This document shows positions 26,596-36,710 of a stretch of 64,000 bases of DNA, one piece after another. The translations under genes were made by a program, and so were the position numbers. This stretch comes from Cyclobacteriaceae bacterium (lineage in GTDB: Bacteria > Bacteroidota > Bacteroidia > Cytophagales > Cyclobacteriaceae). Position 1 is the first letter of the stretch. Every line of letters begins with the position of its first letter. The notes under the pieces are model-generated. The model saw nothing but the letters and a program-made list of their open reading frames with translations. It was not told the origin of the DNA and ran no database searches. The stretch lies in assembly GCA_028278225.1 (NCBI GenBank), contig JANQEU010000089.1, positions 19,622-83,621 on the forward strand, in the 5' to 3' direction.

Positions 26596-27303
26596 ATGAA
26601 AATACTTAATATCCTGACCTTATTTTTTTTGTTTTGCCTGACTGGTTGTGCCCAGGATCTAACGGATTCGATCGATCCCGGATGTCTTGAGTTGTTTCCA
26701 AATAAGGATACAGTAATCAACACACATTCACAATGGACTCGTAAACATTATCCTGAAATGATTGAACACTTCAAAAGTGAGCCTGTTCTCTCTGGAGACA
26801 TTGTAATGCTCGGTAATAGTCTGACCGAACAAGGCGGAAATTGGTCGGAGCGCCTTAAACTACCGAATGTTAAGAATCGAGGTATTTCAGGGGATAATAC
26901 CGATGGTGTTTTAGCCAGGCTGAATGAAATCGTATGTGGTAAACCTTCCAAAGTGTTTCTTATGATCGGGACAAATGATCTTTGGACGGATCATTCCCCG
27001 GCGGAAATATTCGAAAAAATTGACCGAATAGCCAATACGCTCTCCCGCTCCGATCAGGATATTATGGTTTATGTTCAAACCATTTTACCCCTGGCAAAAG
27101 ATCATGAAAAAGCAAAAAAACTCGCCGAGATCAACGCGCTCATAAGAGGCGGAAATTCTTCGGCATACAGGGTTATTGATACAAGTTCTGAATTCACGGA
27201 TGACAGTGGCGCAATGCGGCCGGATCTTACCACTGATGGTGTTCATTTAACAGAAAAGGGATACCAGGTTTGGTCTTCCTTCCTTCAGACTTTTCTTCTT
27301 TAG
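26596..27303 (+). CDS. SGNH/GDSL hydrolase lipoprotein, probable carbohydrate acetylesterase
   Basis: The 235-residue lipoprotein (LTGC, Cys18) carries all SGNH blocks: GNSLTEQG (Ser75), the Gly in ISGDNTDG, GTNDLW (Asn127) and DGVHLTEKGY with the catalytic Asp and His. The form is closest to GDSL-like acetylhydrolases found in glycan loci. It starts 3 bp after the CE4 gene, so the operon encodes two deacetylating enzymes of different families, one metal dependent and one serine dependent. O-acetyl removal from galactan or attached pectin is inferred. Confidence 0.88.
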   Translation: MKILNILTLFFLFCLTGCAQDLTDSIDPGCLELFPNKDTVINTHSQWTRKHYPEMIEHFKSEPVLSGDIVMLGNSLTEQGGNWSERLKLPNVKNRGISGDNTDGVLARLNEIVCGKPSKVFLMIGTNDLWTDHSPAEIFEKIDRIANTLSRSDQDIMVYVQTILPLAKDHEKAKKLAEINALIRGGNSSAYRVIDTSSEFTDDSGAMRPDLTTDGVHLTEKGYQVWSSFLQTFLL

Positions 27304-27321
27304 TATTTGAAATATTCAAAC

Positions 27322-29661
27322 ATGGGAATAAATAGGAATTGCTTACAATATTTAGTTCCTGGTTTTCTTCTTCTTTTGAACCAGGGATGCTCGCAAAGTC
27401 CCGTGATAATTCCTGAAACCAGGCTAATTAATGATAACTGGGTTTTTAACAAAGAAAGCGATTCATCCCCTTATTCGGTTTCAATTCCGCACATTCCCCG
27501 GATTGAACCTCTTGTGGTTAATGATCAGTGGCAGGGCGAGATGACATATGTCAGACACATAACGATCGATAATCCCTATAGCGGAAAATCAATAATACAT
27601 TTTGAAGGAGTCATGCATTCTGCCAGTGTGTATGTCAATGGCACAAAAGCTAAAGAACATTCCGGGGGGTATCTGCCGTTTTCGGTTGATATTACAAAAC
27701 TGATCGGGGCTGAAACCAATGAAATACGGGTTGAAGTCACGAACAAAGATGATACCACTGTACCGCCAGGCAAGCTGTTGGAACATTTGGATTTCAATTT
27801 CTATGGAGGTATATACAGAGATGTTCGTTTGATCAGGAAAAATGACGTATACATCACAGATCCTTTTCTGGAAGATTCATCAAATGCAGGTTTCCTGGTA
27901 CATTTTGATCAGGTTTCCAAAAAACGGGCAGAAGGATCTATTCGCCTTCACATCAGAAACGACTCCAACAGACCATATGATTTGACAATCGAGGGGTCCT
28001 GGAGTCAAGAATTCCGATTCTTACAGCCTGGCTTAAGGTTAGGATCAAAATCGGATACCCTTGTTCACATTGGTCTAAATGTGGATGATCCCCAACTCTG
28101 GTCGACAAGTTCACCTTATCTGTATGATCTCAAGGTGCAGATCAGGTCAGGAAAATTGTTGCTGGATGAAATTGGGGAAAAGATCGGAATTCGTAAAATC
28201 GAATTGAAACAGGATGGGTTTTACCTTAACAATGAGAAGCAATTTATAAAGGGCACCAACCGGCACCAGGAATATCCGTATGTCGGCTATGCGTTATCAA
28301 ATAATGCTAATTACCGTGACGCCGTCAAGATCAAGAATGCCGGTTTTGATTTTGTCAGGCTAAGCCATTACCCACAGGATGAAGCATTCCTCGATGCATG
28401 TGATGAACTTGGGATCCTGGTAATGAACGCTATTCCGGGATGGCAATACTTTGAGGAAGGAGCATTTGTTGAAAATTCCTTCCAGGACATCAGGGATATG
28501 GTGCGAAGAGACCGAAATCATCCATCTGTTATATTTTGGGAGGTTTCATTAAATGAATCCGGAATGTCGGAGGAGTACATGATCGAGGCAAACAGAATTC
28601 TGAAAGAAGAGCTCCCGTTTGATGATACCTATAGTGCCGGCTGGATGGATCATCCTTCTTACGATCTTTTTATTCCCGCCCGTCAACATGGAAAACCTCC
28701 CACCTACTGGAACGAATACAAGCAAGGTGAAAGGAGCATATTTATTGCCGAATACGGCGACTGGGAGTATTACGCTCACAATGCCGGATTCAACCAAAAG
28801 GCATTTAAAGACCTGACCGAAGAAGAGAGAAACAGCCGGCAGTTAAGGGGATATGGGGAGAAGAGATTATTGCAGCAGGCGCTTAATTTTCAGGAAGCTG
28901 CCAATTCCAACAGAACAGGAATTGGAACGATCGGTCATGCCAATTGGGTAATGTTTGACTATAACCGTGGGTACGCCAATGACCTGGAAGCCTCAGGAAT
29001 ATCTGACATTTTTAGAATTCCAAAATTCTCCTACTACTTCTATAAAAGTCAGAGACCGCCACAGGCCGTTCCGGAATCAATTCAGGATTTTTATCAGCCA
29101 TTTGTGGAAATTGCTTCACACTGGAATACCAAATCGGCTACGGAAATAACGATTTACAGCAATTGTGATGAGGTTGAGCTTTTACTAAACGATAAATCAG
29201 TCGGCAGAAACAAAGCCCTTCCCGACCGATATTCGGACCATTTAAGACAGCCTCCGTTCAAATTTGATCTTGGGTCGTTTACACCCGGCAAACTTGAAGC
29301 CGTGGGTTTTATCGATGGTATAAAAAAGACAAGTGATGTCGTAAATACTTCTTCTACGCCAAATTCTGTGGTAATCGACTATGATCTGTCAGGAATTCCC
29401 ATTTCAACTACGGAGATGGATATCATTTTTATCTACGCCAGGATCGTAGATAAACAGGGATATTTTGTCTGTGATGCTGAAGATGAGATACAATTCCACA
29501 TTGAGGGAGAAGCTGAATTAATAGGTGAAAATCCGGTCAATGCCGAGGCGGGTATTGCTTCCATTTTGCTACGGACATTTCCGGGCTTTGACAGGATCAC
29601 GATAAGAGCCGGCAATGATTTCATAGAATCAGACAAAGCAGTGATTTCAGGAAGTGATTGA
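27322..29661 (+). CDS. GH2 beta-galactosidase
   Basis: ATG 27322 gives a 779-residue exported or lipid-anchored protein (LLNQGCSQ, a weak lipobox); a TTG at 27307 is an alternative. Domains in order are a sugar-binding jelly roll (about 30-175), an Ig-like domain (about 180-285), the TIM barrel (about 290-580) and C-terminal beta domains. The barrel shows FVRLSHYPQDEAFLDACDE, EVSLNESG with acid/base Glu412, and FIAEYGDWE with nucleophile Glu477. The GH2 family holds beta-galactosidases, glucuronidases and mannosidases; galactosidase is chosen from the GH53 and galactokinase context. It would trim imported galacto-oligosaccharides to galactose in the periplasm. Confidence 0.9.
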   Translation: MGINRNCLQYLVPGFLLLLNQGCSQSPVIIPETRLINDNWVFNKESDSSPYSVSIPHIPRIEPLVVNDQWQGEMTYVRHITIDNPYSGKSIIHFEGVMHSASVYVNGTKAKEHSGGYLPFSVDITKLIGAETNEIRVEVTNKDDTTVPPGKLLEHLDFNFYGGIYRDVRLIRKNDVYITDPFLEDSSNAGFLVHFDQVSKKRAEGSIRLHIRNDSNRPYDLTIEGSWSQEFRFLQPGLRLGSKSDTLVHIGLNVDDPQLWSTSSPYLYDLKVQIRSGKLLLDEIGEKIGIRKIELKQDGFYLNNEKQFIKGTNRHQEYPYVGYALSNNANYRDAVKIKNAGFDFVRLSHYPQDEAFLDACDELGILVMNAIPGWQYFEEGAFVENSFQDIRDMVRRDRNHPSVIFWEVSLNESGMSEEYMIEANRILKEELPFDDTYSAGWMDHPSYDLFIPARQHGKPPTYWNEYKQGERSIFIAEYGDWEYYAHNAGFNQKAFKDLTEEERNSRQLRGYGEKRLLQQALNFQEAANSNRTGIGTIGHANWVMFDYNRGYANDLEASGISDIFRIPKFSYYFYKSQRPPQAVPESIQDFYQPFVEIASHWNTKSATEITIYSNCDEVELLLNDKSVGRNKALPDRYSDHLRQPPFKFDLGSFTPGKLEAVGFIDGIKKTSDVVNTSSTPNSVVIDYDLSGIPISTTEMDIIFIYARIVDKQGYFVCDAEDEIQFHIEGEAELIGENPVNAEAGIASILLRTFPGFDRITIRAGNDFIESDKAVISGSD

Positions 29662-29720
29662 TATAAAATGTTTTCTTTCCACCCGAATGCTGGGTTGATG
29701 ATGTGCCAAATAGCTGAAGA

Positions 29721-30905
29721 ATGAAATATCAAATTGGAAAAAAAGTATTGGATAAATATACCGGTAGCTTTCGTTCACTGCCGGATATTATTGTACGTGC
29801 CCCGGGAAGAATAAACTTCATTGGCGAACACACGGATTACAACGAAGGGTTTGTACTGCCAGCTGCAATTGATAAATCAATTTATGTTGGTCTTGGGAAA
29901 AGCAATGATCATCAATCCCGGATCATCTCATTTGACTACAATGACAGTGTAACATTTAATAATAAGTATCCCAAAAAAACCGGACAGCATTGGGCAAATT
30001 ATATAATTGGGGTGACGACCATTTTGCAGAAACTTGGCAAGAACATTGGTCATTTCAATGCTCTAGTGATTGGGGATATTCCGGAAGGTGCCGGTCTTTC
30101 ATCTTCCGCAGCATTGGAAAACGCCTTCAGTTATGGCTTGAATGAACTATTTGACCTGGGATTAAGTCAACTCGACCTGGTCCGGATCTCGCAAAAAGCC
30201 GAACACGATTTTGTGGGAGTAAAATGCGGCATTATGGATCAGTTTTCGAGTATGTTCGGGGAGAAAGATCATGTTCTCAAACTGGATTGCAGGGATCTCA
30301 CATTTGAAAAGTATCAATCACGATTTGATAGTCTGGATATCATTTTGTTGAATTCAAATGTTGCGCATAGTCTGGCATCATCTGAATATAATATCAGGAG
30401 AGCGCAATGCGAGGAAGCTGTATTTACTATAAAGTCTCAGTATCCGGAAGTGAACTCATTGCGTGATGTCTCACTTGAAATGCTGTTGGAATTTGAAAGT
30501 ACACTTCAATCAACATTATTTAAACGAAGCAAATACGTTATTGATGAAAATATGAGAGTGCATGAGCTATGTGCCTCCCTGGAATCTGGTGATTACCATC
30601 GGGCTGGTCAGATTTTATACGCTGCCCATAACGCAATGAAAACCGAATATGAGATCACCTGCCCGGAAATTGATTTTTTGGTGGAAACTACCGAGTCCGA
30701 TGAAAATGTGATAGGATCAAGAATGACCGGTGGTGGATTTGGAGGCTGTACCTTGAACCTGGTTAGATCAGACTATACGGAAACATGGATCGAGAAGATA
30801 AAAGCTCAGTATGATGATAAATGGAAGAGGGAACTCACACCAATAACGGCTAAAATTACAAATGGAGTAGAAACTTTAGATATCGATCACGAGACAAAAA
30901 ACTAA
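29721..30905 (+). CDS. galK: Galactokinase
   Basis: The 394-residue cytosolic GHMP kinase has the galactokinase signature GRINFIGEHTDYNEGFVLP, the phosphate-binding loop PEGAGLSSSAALE and the GSRMTGGGFGGCTLNL motif. It phosphorylates galactose to galactose-1-phosphate with ATP, entering the Leloir pathway. It lies 59 bp after the GH2 gene and closes the galactan operon. galT and galE are not in this window, so they are expected elsewhere. Confidence 0.95.
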   Translation: MKYQIGKKVLDKYTGSFRSLPDIIVRAPGRINFIGEHTDYNEGFVLPAAIDKSIYVGLGKSNDHQSRIISFDYNDSVTFNNKYPKKTGQHWANYIIGVTTILQKLGKNIGHFNALVIGDIPEGAGLSSSAALENAFSYGLNELFDLGLSQLDLVRISQKAEHDFVGVKCGIMDQFSSMFGEKDHVLKLDCRDLTFEKYQSRFDSLDIILLNSNVAHSLASSEYNIRRAQCEEAVFTIKSQYPEVNSLRDVSLEMLLEFESTLQSTLFKRSKYVIDENMRVHELCASLESGDYHRAGQILYAAHNAMKTEYEITCPEIDFLVETTESDENVIGSRMTGGGFGGCTLNLVRSDYTETWIEKIKAQYDDKWKRELTPITAKITNGVETLDIDHETKN

Positions 30906-30906
30906 G

Positions 30907-31923
30907 TTATTGTCCTGTTAATCGAGCGCCGGTCCCATTTTCCTGGGACAAAACGATCTCCCCATTTTCGAGCCTCGGGCCTGTTGCTGTATCATTTGAG
31001 ATCAAAGTAGATCCATCCATATCTACATAGTCCAGTAAAGGCAGCAACTGGCTGATTGCGGAGATACCGACTGAGGACTCGGTCATACAACCGACCATTA
31101 CTTTGAGATCAAGTTCCCGTGCTCTTTCAATCATTCGTCTGGCTGGTATAAGACCTCCGCACTTCATTAGTTTGATGTTGATTCCATGAAATAAGCCATG
31201 ACAACGATCCACATCTCTTTCAATGATGCAACTCTCGTCAGCAATTACCGGCAATACACAATCGGAATGAACCTTTTTCATACCATCAATATCTTCCGGT
31301 GACAGCGGCTGCTCGATAAACTCGACACCCAGTTTTTGAAATTCCCTGGCATTTCGGAGGGTGTCCTCTGCGGTCCATGCACAATTGGCATCTACCCTGA
31401 AAGTAGATTGAGTATGCTTCCTCAGTTCCCGGATAATCTCAATATCCTCATTCGTTCCAAGTTTGATCTTGTAATTGGGCCAGGGGAATTCTTTCATCTT
31501 CTCCACCATCTTTGGGATAGTGTCAATTCCAATGGTATAGCTTGTAACAGGGATTCTGTCCGTGGACAATCCCCAAATCTCGTATATCGGTTTTCCCAAT
31601 TTCTTGCCAAACAAGTCGTGTGCAGCCACATCAACGGCACATTGAGCGAATGAGTTTTCAGAAAGGACTGGTTCAAGTGACTTGAAATATGAATCAGGAT
31701 CCCTTAACTCCTGATTCTCAATTTGATGCCGGGCTTTTTCCAGTACTTCAACCATAGATTCTATCGTACGACCGTAAAACTTGTTTGCCGTGGCCTCGCC
31801 GTATCCTGAAAATCCTCTGTCATCCAGTTCCACAATCAGGGTTTGCTGCTCGTCCCGCTTGTCGTGGGCTATTTTAAAAGTATGTTTAAGCTTCAACTCA
31901 AATTGGTGCAGGATTAGTCGCAT
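30907..31923 (-). CDS. L-Ala-D/L-Glu-type dipeptide epimerase (enolase superfamily)
   Basis: The 338-residue enzyme shows the muconate-lactonizing subgroup layout: KxK Lys152/Lys154 in YKIKLG, metal ligands Asp178 (VDAN), Glu204 (IEQP) and Asp229 (ADES), and Lys251 in NIKLMKCGG. A YVDMDGSTL segment carries the DxD that binds the dipeptide amino group in dipeptide epimerases. The expected role is epimerising L-Ala-D-Glu from murein recycling to L-Ala-L-Glu. It begins 7 bp after the broken sialidase-like gene in the copA operon. Its stop is one base from the convergent galK stop. Confidence 0.9.
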   Translation of the reverse strand: MRLILHQFELKLKHTFKIAHDKRDEQQTLIVELDDRGFSGYGEATANKFYGRTIESMVEVLEKARHQIENQELRDPDSYFKSLEPVLSENSFAQCAVDVAAHDLFGKKLGKPIYEIWGLSTDRIPVTSYTIGIDTIPKMVEKMKEFPWPNYKIKLGTNEDIEIIRELRKHTQSTFRVDANCAWTAEDTLRNAREFQKLGVEFIEQPLSPEDIDGMKKVHSDCVLPVIADESCIIERDVDRCHGLFHGINIKLMKCGGLIPARRMIERARELDLKVMVGCMTESSVGISAISQLLPLLDYVDMDGSTLISNDTATGPRLENGEIVLSQENGTGARLTGQ

Positions 31924-31930
31924 TTTACAT

Positions 31931-33154
31931 TCAAAGTTTTATCCATGCTGTTTTTATAGTGGATGTTCCCTCCCCAGGTTCTGTCCATGCGAAATATACC
32001 TTGCCTTTGTATCTTTCCATTTGTGGGAATCCACTTCCTCGTGATTCCGATGTTTCGGAGACTGTGACCATGTGCTCAACAACCCCTTTTGCATTAATGA
32101 TGGCAAATTTTATGAAGGCCCCGGCTTCGTTCTGCGTCAGCCAGCTAATACCTGCACGGGAGTCGCTCAGCATGATGAGGTCCACTCTTCCTATAGGGCT
32201 ACCATCGTCGACAACAATGGGTTCATAGAACGATTCACCGCCATTATCCGAAAACACCACTTTTACCTGGCCATTATTACCAGGTGCTGAAAACCAGGCC
32301 ACGGCGAGATTATTTCCTATGGCTGCTACCCGTGGGCCATTCACAGGACAAGCTTCAATTTCCCAATTGTCAGGATAAATGGTTTTTGGTTCTGTCCACT
32401 TGCTGCCAACTTTTCGTACGATTGACATATCTCTTATTTCCAGGTCCGATCAATCACGATATACAATTACCGGTCCGTTTGAGGTCATCGCCCCACCCGT
32501 TTGGCAACAGTCACAGACCCGGTTGTCCAATTCGACTTCTTCCGAAAGATTTCCCTCCATATCCATGATAGCCGATCTGATGGTCATTGCACCACCTCCG
32601 TGAGATCCATGATCACCGCCTCCCGTGTATCTTCCATCGAGCCATGCAAGCTGGAAAGATCTGTTTTCCAATGGGATCATAGTGACAAAACCATGTTCAG
32701 TAAGCGTTTTGTCATTATGCGGGACAAGTGGGTCGGACCAGTTTCCGGCATTGAGTGATCTTACCACATTGACATCATACGAAAAGGTTCCGGAAGAGCT
32801 TTTGGCCAGAAAGTGCGCGATCTTTTCGCTATTCCTGTTAACGGCCATCATGGGGTAATCCGCCCAGTTGACAAACCAGTTGGTACCACTATTTATTTCA
32901 GTGGGAACTGTCCAATCCCCGTTCGAAAGAATAGAATATTCCAGAACTACAGTATTACCCTTTTTTCTGACCATGGACAGGTACAGAATGTTATCGCTGC
33001 CTCTTACAAGATAGGGAAGGGAGCTGTTCTCAAACGTCTTGCTTATAGGTTGAATTTTAACCTGGCCGTCTGTCTGTTCATTATTCTGTTGGCATGAAAT
33101 GAAACCACATAAAAATAGTAGACCCAGGGTCGAAGACTTGAAGTTTAACGGCAT
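31931..33154 (-). pseudogene. Sialidase-like (BNR) lipoprotein, interrupted by in-frame TGA
   Basis: Two frames, 33154-32450 and 32428-31931, are in the same phase and read as one protein of about 407 residues broken by a single TGA at 32452-32450. Read-through gives VIVYRD-stop-SDLEIRDM, where an Arg (CGA) is the natural residue, so one C-to-T change explains it. The N-terminus is a lipoprotein (FISC). Conserved BNR-type features are LAWLDGRYTGGG, VCDCCQTGGA just before the stop and ACPVNGPR just after. An ATG seven codons past the stop could allow reinitiation. The start overlaps the nuclease gene by 10 bp and the epimerase follows by 7 bp. A sequencing error is possible. No true sialidase activity is claimed. 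Confidence 0.85.
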
Positions 33155-33978
33155 AGGTATTCAGCTTCCGTGATGATGGTTTTCCTTCTTTTTACTCCTA
33201 AGCCAATTTCGTCAAGAAATGCGTGGTTTTCACAGATATCTTTGCATAACACGGCGCCTTTTTTCAGAATTTTTTGTTTTTCTTTTTTGGTCAAAGAGGT
33301 CAGGGTTGTGATGGGATATAACCCCGAAATGTCGATTCTTTCCTTTAAGTTCCCGGGTTGGGGATAATCCCATCCAATCATGGTTAACCCCACACAATTG
33401 CCATATTCAATGGCATCCAAAGTGAATTTGGTATTGGTGACCAGCCAGCCGCGATAGGTCATGCCATCACCGTCAGTTTTCCTCCAGGCTTTTTCCACAT
33501 CCTTGAACCTGGAAAATATGTATAGTGGAATTTTGACATTGCTTTTTATGCCCGGATTGCTGTGATATTTGCACTCGATCATCAATCTTCTGTCATCCTT
33601 TTCCGCTACCACATCGACTTCATGATTGACGCAATGACCTTTTACGATTTCTCCGATTTTTACCGAATAGCCCTGAGATCTTAGGATTTCACCTATGAAT
33701 TGTTCAAAAGGATAACCTGACGGACCTAACTCCATTATGGCTTGCTTGAGTTTATATTTTGCAGCAAGATGGTGTTCTGCCTTTCTTAATAATTTAAAAG
33801 CCTTTTGATAGATCTTTCTGGTTGTGATTCCGTCATAAAGCTCACTCCTTATATCCAGGAGGATCTGATTGATCGTTGCTTCATTTGCGCCGGCTCGTTC
33901 CAGGGATTGATGCAGCTTTGTTGATGAAAAAGGTACTTTTTCCCCCGACGCTTTTGTAATATTGAAATGGCCAGTCAT
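33145..33978 (-). CDS. ATP-cone domain fused to Mrr-like PD-(D/E)XK nuclease
   Basis: The 277-residue protein begins with an ATP-cone (about 5-90: ITKASGEKVPFSSTKLHQSL and ITTRKIYQKAFKLL), the nucleotide-sensing module of ribonucleotide reductases and NrdR. A restriction-endonuclease-like fold follows (about 88-200), with HEVDVVAEKDDRRLMIECKY giving Asp122, Glu135 and Lys137 of the PD-(D/E)XK site. The last 70 residues are basic and helical (TSLTKKEKQKILKKG) and may bind DNA. Its ATG shares one base with the TAA of the Cu(+)-ATPase gene, so the two are translationally coupled. The target and the link to copper are unknown; the domain calls are firm. Confidence 0.85.
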   Translation of the reverse strand: MTGHFNITKASGEKVPFSSTKLHQSLERAGANEATINQILLDIRSELYDGITTRKIYQKAFKLLRKAEHHLAAKYKLKQAIMELGPSGYPFEQFIGEILRSQGYSVKIGEIVKGHCVNHEVDVVAEKDDRRLMIECKYHSNPGIKSNVKIPLYIFSRFKDVEKAWRKTDGDGMTYRGWLVTNTKFTLDAIEYGNCVGLTMIGWDYPQPGNLKERIDISGLYPITTLTSLTKKEKQKILKKGAVLCKDICENHAFLDEIGLGVKRRKTIITEAEYLCR

Positions 33979-36551
33979 TAGCTTCCTCTAAGCCTCAACG
34001 CATTGGTAATTACCGAAACGGAACTAAAACTCATGGCAGCTGCAGCGATCATTGGGCTTAGTAAGATACCAAAGATAGGATACAATATTCCGGTTGCGAT
34101 TGGCACACCCAGGGCATTATATACAAATGCGAAAAAAAGATTCTGTTTAATGTTTTTCATCACCTTAAAGCTTAGACTTCTCGCTCGTTCAATCCCATTC
34201 AGATCTCCTTTGATCAGGGTTACTTCAGCGCTTTGCATGGCGATACCGGTTCCGGTTCCCATCGCGATTCCGATATCCGCCTGTGCCAGTGCCGGCGCAT
34301 CATTGATACCGTCCCCGGCCATAGCTACAACCTTACCCGCTTCCTGAAGTTCTTTCACACTTTCGTGCTTATCGTCAGGTAAGCATTCTGCTTTGTATCC
34401 ATCCAGACTGAGTTCATCCGCTACCGCCTTTGCAGTAAATTTGTTGTCACCGGTTAACATGTGTACTTTGATACCCATTTTTTGCAGATTCTTTATGGCC
34501 TGTGCTGAAGTCTCCTTGATCTTATCTGCAACACTGACTACTCCTTCTACTGTATTTTCGATGATCAGATACATCACGGTTTGACCGGTGGTTTGCCAGA
34601 CTTCCACCAGTGTCTTTTGTTCATCAGTAATTTCTGCAGAAAAATCCTCCACCAGGCGGTGATTACCAAGACCAGCTTTTTTATCGTTATAATATGCCTG
34701 TACGCCTTTTCCGGTGACAGATTCAAAATCTTTGACTTTGATGATAGGTACCCCAATTTCTTTAGCACCATTCACAATAGCATTGGCAACCGGGTGTTCA
34801 CTGTTATTATCAATGGATGCAGCCAGTTGCAGAACCTCCTCATCGCTCATATCGCCAAATGACCTGTATCCTTTAAGACTGGGCTTCCCAACGGTGATGG
34901 TTCCCGTCTTATCGATGATAAGCGTGTCCACCTTATTCATTTGTTCGATAGCCCTGGCATCTTTCACCAATACGCCTGATTGGGCCATCCTTCCGGTTCC
35001 CACCATTATAGACATGGGTGTCGCCAATCCCAGTGCACATGGACAGGCAATGATCAATACGGATACAGCATTGACAAAGGCATAGACATAAGCCGGTTGC
35101 GGTCCCCAAACCGCCCATATGAAGAAGGTAATTAATGCAATGGCTATGACTATCTGCACGAAATATTTTGCAACCACATCCGCTAATTTCTGAATGGGCG
35201 CCCTGGATCGGCTTGCTTCATTCACCATTTCAATAATTTGTGCCAGTAATGTGTCCGAGCCCACTTTTTCGGCTTTCATTTCAAAAGAGGTCTGACCGTT
35301 GATCGTACCACCGGTCACCTTGTCGCCAACAGCTTTTTCGACAGGTATTGGTTCCCCGGTGATCATACTTTCATCGATCGTTCCACTTCCGGAAGTAATG
35401 GTCCCGTCCACGGGGATCTTCTCACCGGGTTTCAGGCGAAGTGTATCATCGACCTGAACGTCTTCGAGTGGTATTTCCTCTTCATTACCGTTTCTGATGA
35501 TCCTGGCCACCGGAGGTACAAGGTTTAACAATGCCTTTATGGCCGAATTGGTTTTACTATGTGCGCGTGACTCCAGGACCTGACCAAGCAATACAAGCGT
35601 CAGTATGACAGCTGCAGCCTCAAAATACAGATGAACGTTACCATCGGCATCCGTAAATTGGGTCGGAAAGATTTCCGGAGTGATCAAAGCCAGGACACTA
35701 AAAAGATATGCCGCGCCGACCCCAATGGAAATTAGTGTCCACATATTGGGTGCCCATCGCCTGATTGAACTCCACCCGCGGATGAAAAAACTCCAACCCG
35801 AATAAAAAACCACAGGTGTCGCCAAAATGAACTGGACCCAACCCCATACCTTTTTTGAAGCTATGGCTTCCAACTGCAGAAAACTGAAAAATTCGGACAT
35901 GGCCAGGACAAAAACAGGCACAGTCAAAATGACTGCTATCCTGAATTTCTTCAGCATTTTCCGATAGACCTTTTCTTCCTCGCTGGTCTCTTCGACCGTT
36001 TCGGGGACAAGATCCATTCCGCATTTTGGGCAGGTACCGGGCCTGTCTTTTTTTACTTCCGGGTGCATGGGACAGGTATAGGTTGTCTTCCTTGATGGAG
36101 CGGCCTCTGCTTTCTGAAGATGCATACCGCATACGGGACAATCACCGGGCTTGTCGTATGTCTTATCTCCCTCACAATGCATGGGACAGTAGTACTCCCC
36201 GGAACTTCTCTTTGCTGATCCGATTTCCGGAAGGGGTGCGGGATGCTCATGCTCATGTACATGATGAGTGGATTCCTCACCAACAGGTACAAGGTGCATG
36301 TTACATACGGGACAATTGCCAGGCTCATCATAAGTTTTGTCCCCTTCGCATTTCATGGGGCAATAGTACCCGCCGTGATGTTTTGCCGAAGGTCCGATTT
36401 CGGGAAGCGGCGGCAAATCATTTCCATGGTGGCGTTGGGATTCGTTTCCGACCAGCACCAACTTCATGTGACAAACAGGACAATTGCCTGGTGAGTCGTA
36501 CTCCTTCTCGCCTTCACATTTCATTGGGCAGTAATACTTTTTCGAGTCCAT
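33978..36551 (-). CDS. copA: Cu(+)-exporting P1B-type ATPase with four N-terminal metal-binding modules
   Basis: ATG 36551 gives 857 residues. Four repeats of the YYCPMKCEG...CPVCxM type (heavy-metal-binding domain) fill residues 1-190, with His-rich linkers; the fourth is YTCPMHPEV...[11 protein letters not shown]. Then come eight membrane helices with the A-domain MITGEP, the Cys-Pro-Cys metal site in [13 protein letters not shown], the phosphorylated Asp547 in [10 protein letters not shown], the SEHPVANAI nucleotide-site motif and [10 protein letters not shown]. The enzyme pumps monovalent copper or silver out of the cytosol. A TAAATTTG element at 36643-36636 may be its -7 box. It is coupled to the nuclease gene and lies 160 bp downstream of the HMA gene. 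Confidence 0.95.
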   Translation of the reverse strand: MDSKKYYCPMKCEGEKEYDSPGNCPVCHMKLVLVGNESQRHHGNDLPPLPEIGPSAKHHGGYYCPMKCEGDKTYDEPGNCPVCNMHLVPVGEESTHHVHEHEHPAPLPEIGSAKRSSGEYYCPMHCEGDKTYDKPGDCPVCGMHLQKAEAAPSRKTTYTCPMHPEVKKDRPGTCPKCGMDLVPETVEETSEEEKVYRKMLKKFRIAVILTVPVFVLAMSEFFSFLQLEAIASKKVWGWVQFILATPVVFYSGWSFFIRGWSSIRRWAPNMWTLISIGVGAAYLFSVLALITPEIFPTQFTDADGNVHLYFEAAAVILTLVLLGQVLESRAHSKTNSAIKALLNLVPPVARIIRNGNEEEIPLEDVQVDDTLRLKPGEKIPVDGTITSGSGTIDESMITGEPIPVEKAVGDKVTGGTINGQTSFEMKAEKVGSDTLLAQIIEMVNEASRSRAPIQKLADVVAKYFVQIVIAIALITFFIWAVWGPQPAYVYAFVNAVSVLIIACPCALGLATPMSIMVGTGRMAQSGVLVKDARAIEQMNKVDTLIIDKTGTITVGKPSLKGYRSFGDMSDEEVLQLAASIDNNSEHPVANAIVNGAKEIGVPIIKVKDFESVTGKGVQAYYNDKKAGLGNHRLVEDFSAEITDEQKTLVEVWQTTGQTVMYLIIENTVEGVVSVADKIKETSAQAIKNLQKMGIKVHMLTGDNKFTAKAVADELSLDGYKAECLPDDKHESVKELQEAGKVVAMAGDGINDAPALAQADIGIAMGTGTGIAMQSAEVTLIKGDLNGIERARSLSFKVMKNIKQNLFFAFVYNALGVPIATGILYPIFGILLSPMIAAAAMSFSSVSVITNALRLRGS

Positions 36552-36710
36552 TCTCAAATTGTTTTCACGACTGATTGAATGTCATTGATTCCTTTTTTGG
36601 AATGTGGAGTAATCAGATATCAATTCTGTGCAGACCAAATTTACATCTCAATGAAAAGGAGCTACTATTATGGATGACCATCCGCCTTCTTTGATTTTCG
36701 TAAAAATGGT

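Noticed and set aside
32450..32452. TGA as selenocysteine codon in the sialidase-like gene
   Set aside because: The natural residue at this position is Arg in an YRD-R-SDLEIRD context and one base change from CGA explains it. No selenocysteine machinery or clear SECIS hairpin was seen downstream.
36026..36574. 182-residue plus-strand frame in the copA 5' region
   Set aside because: It is the antisense of the four repetitive metal-binding modules; its Cys/His pattern mirrors theirs.
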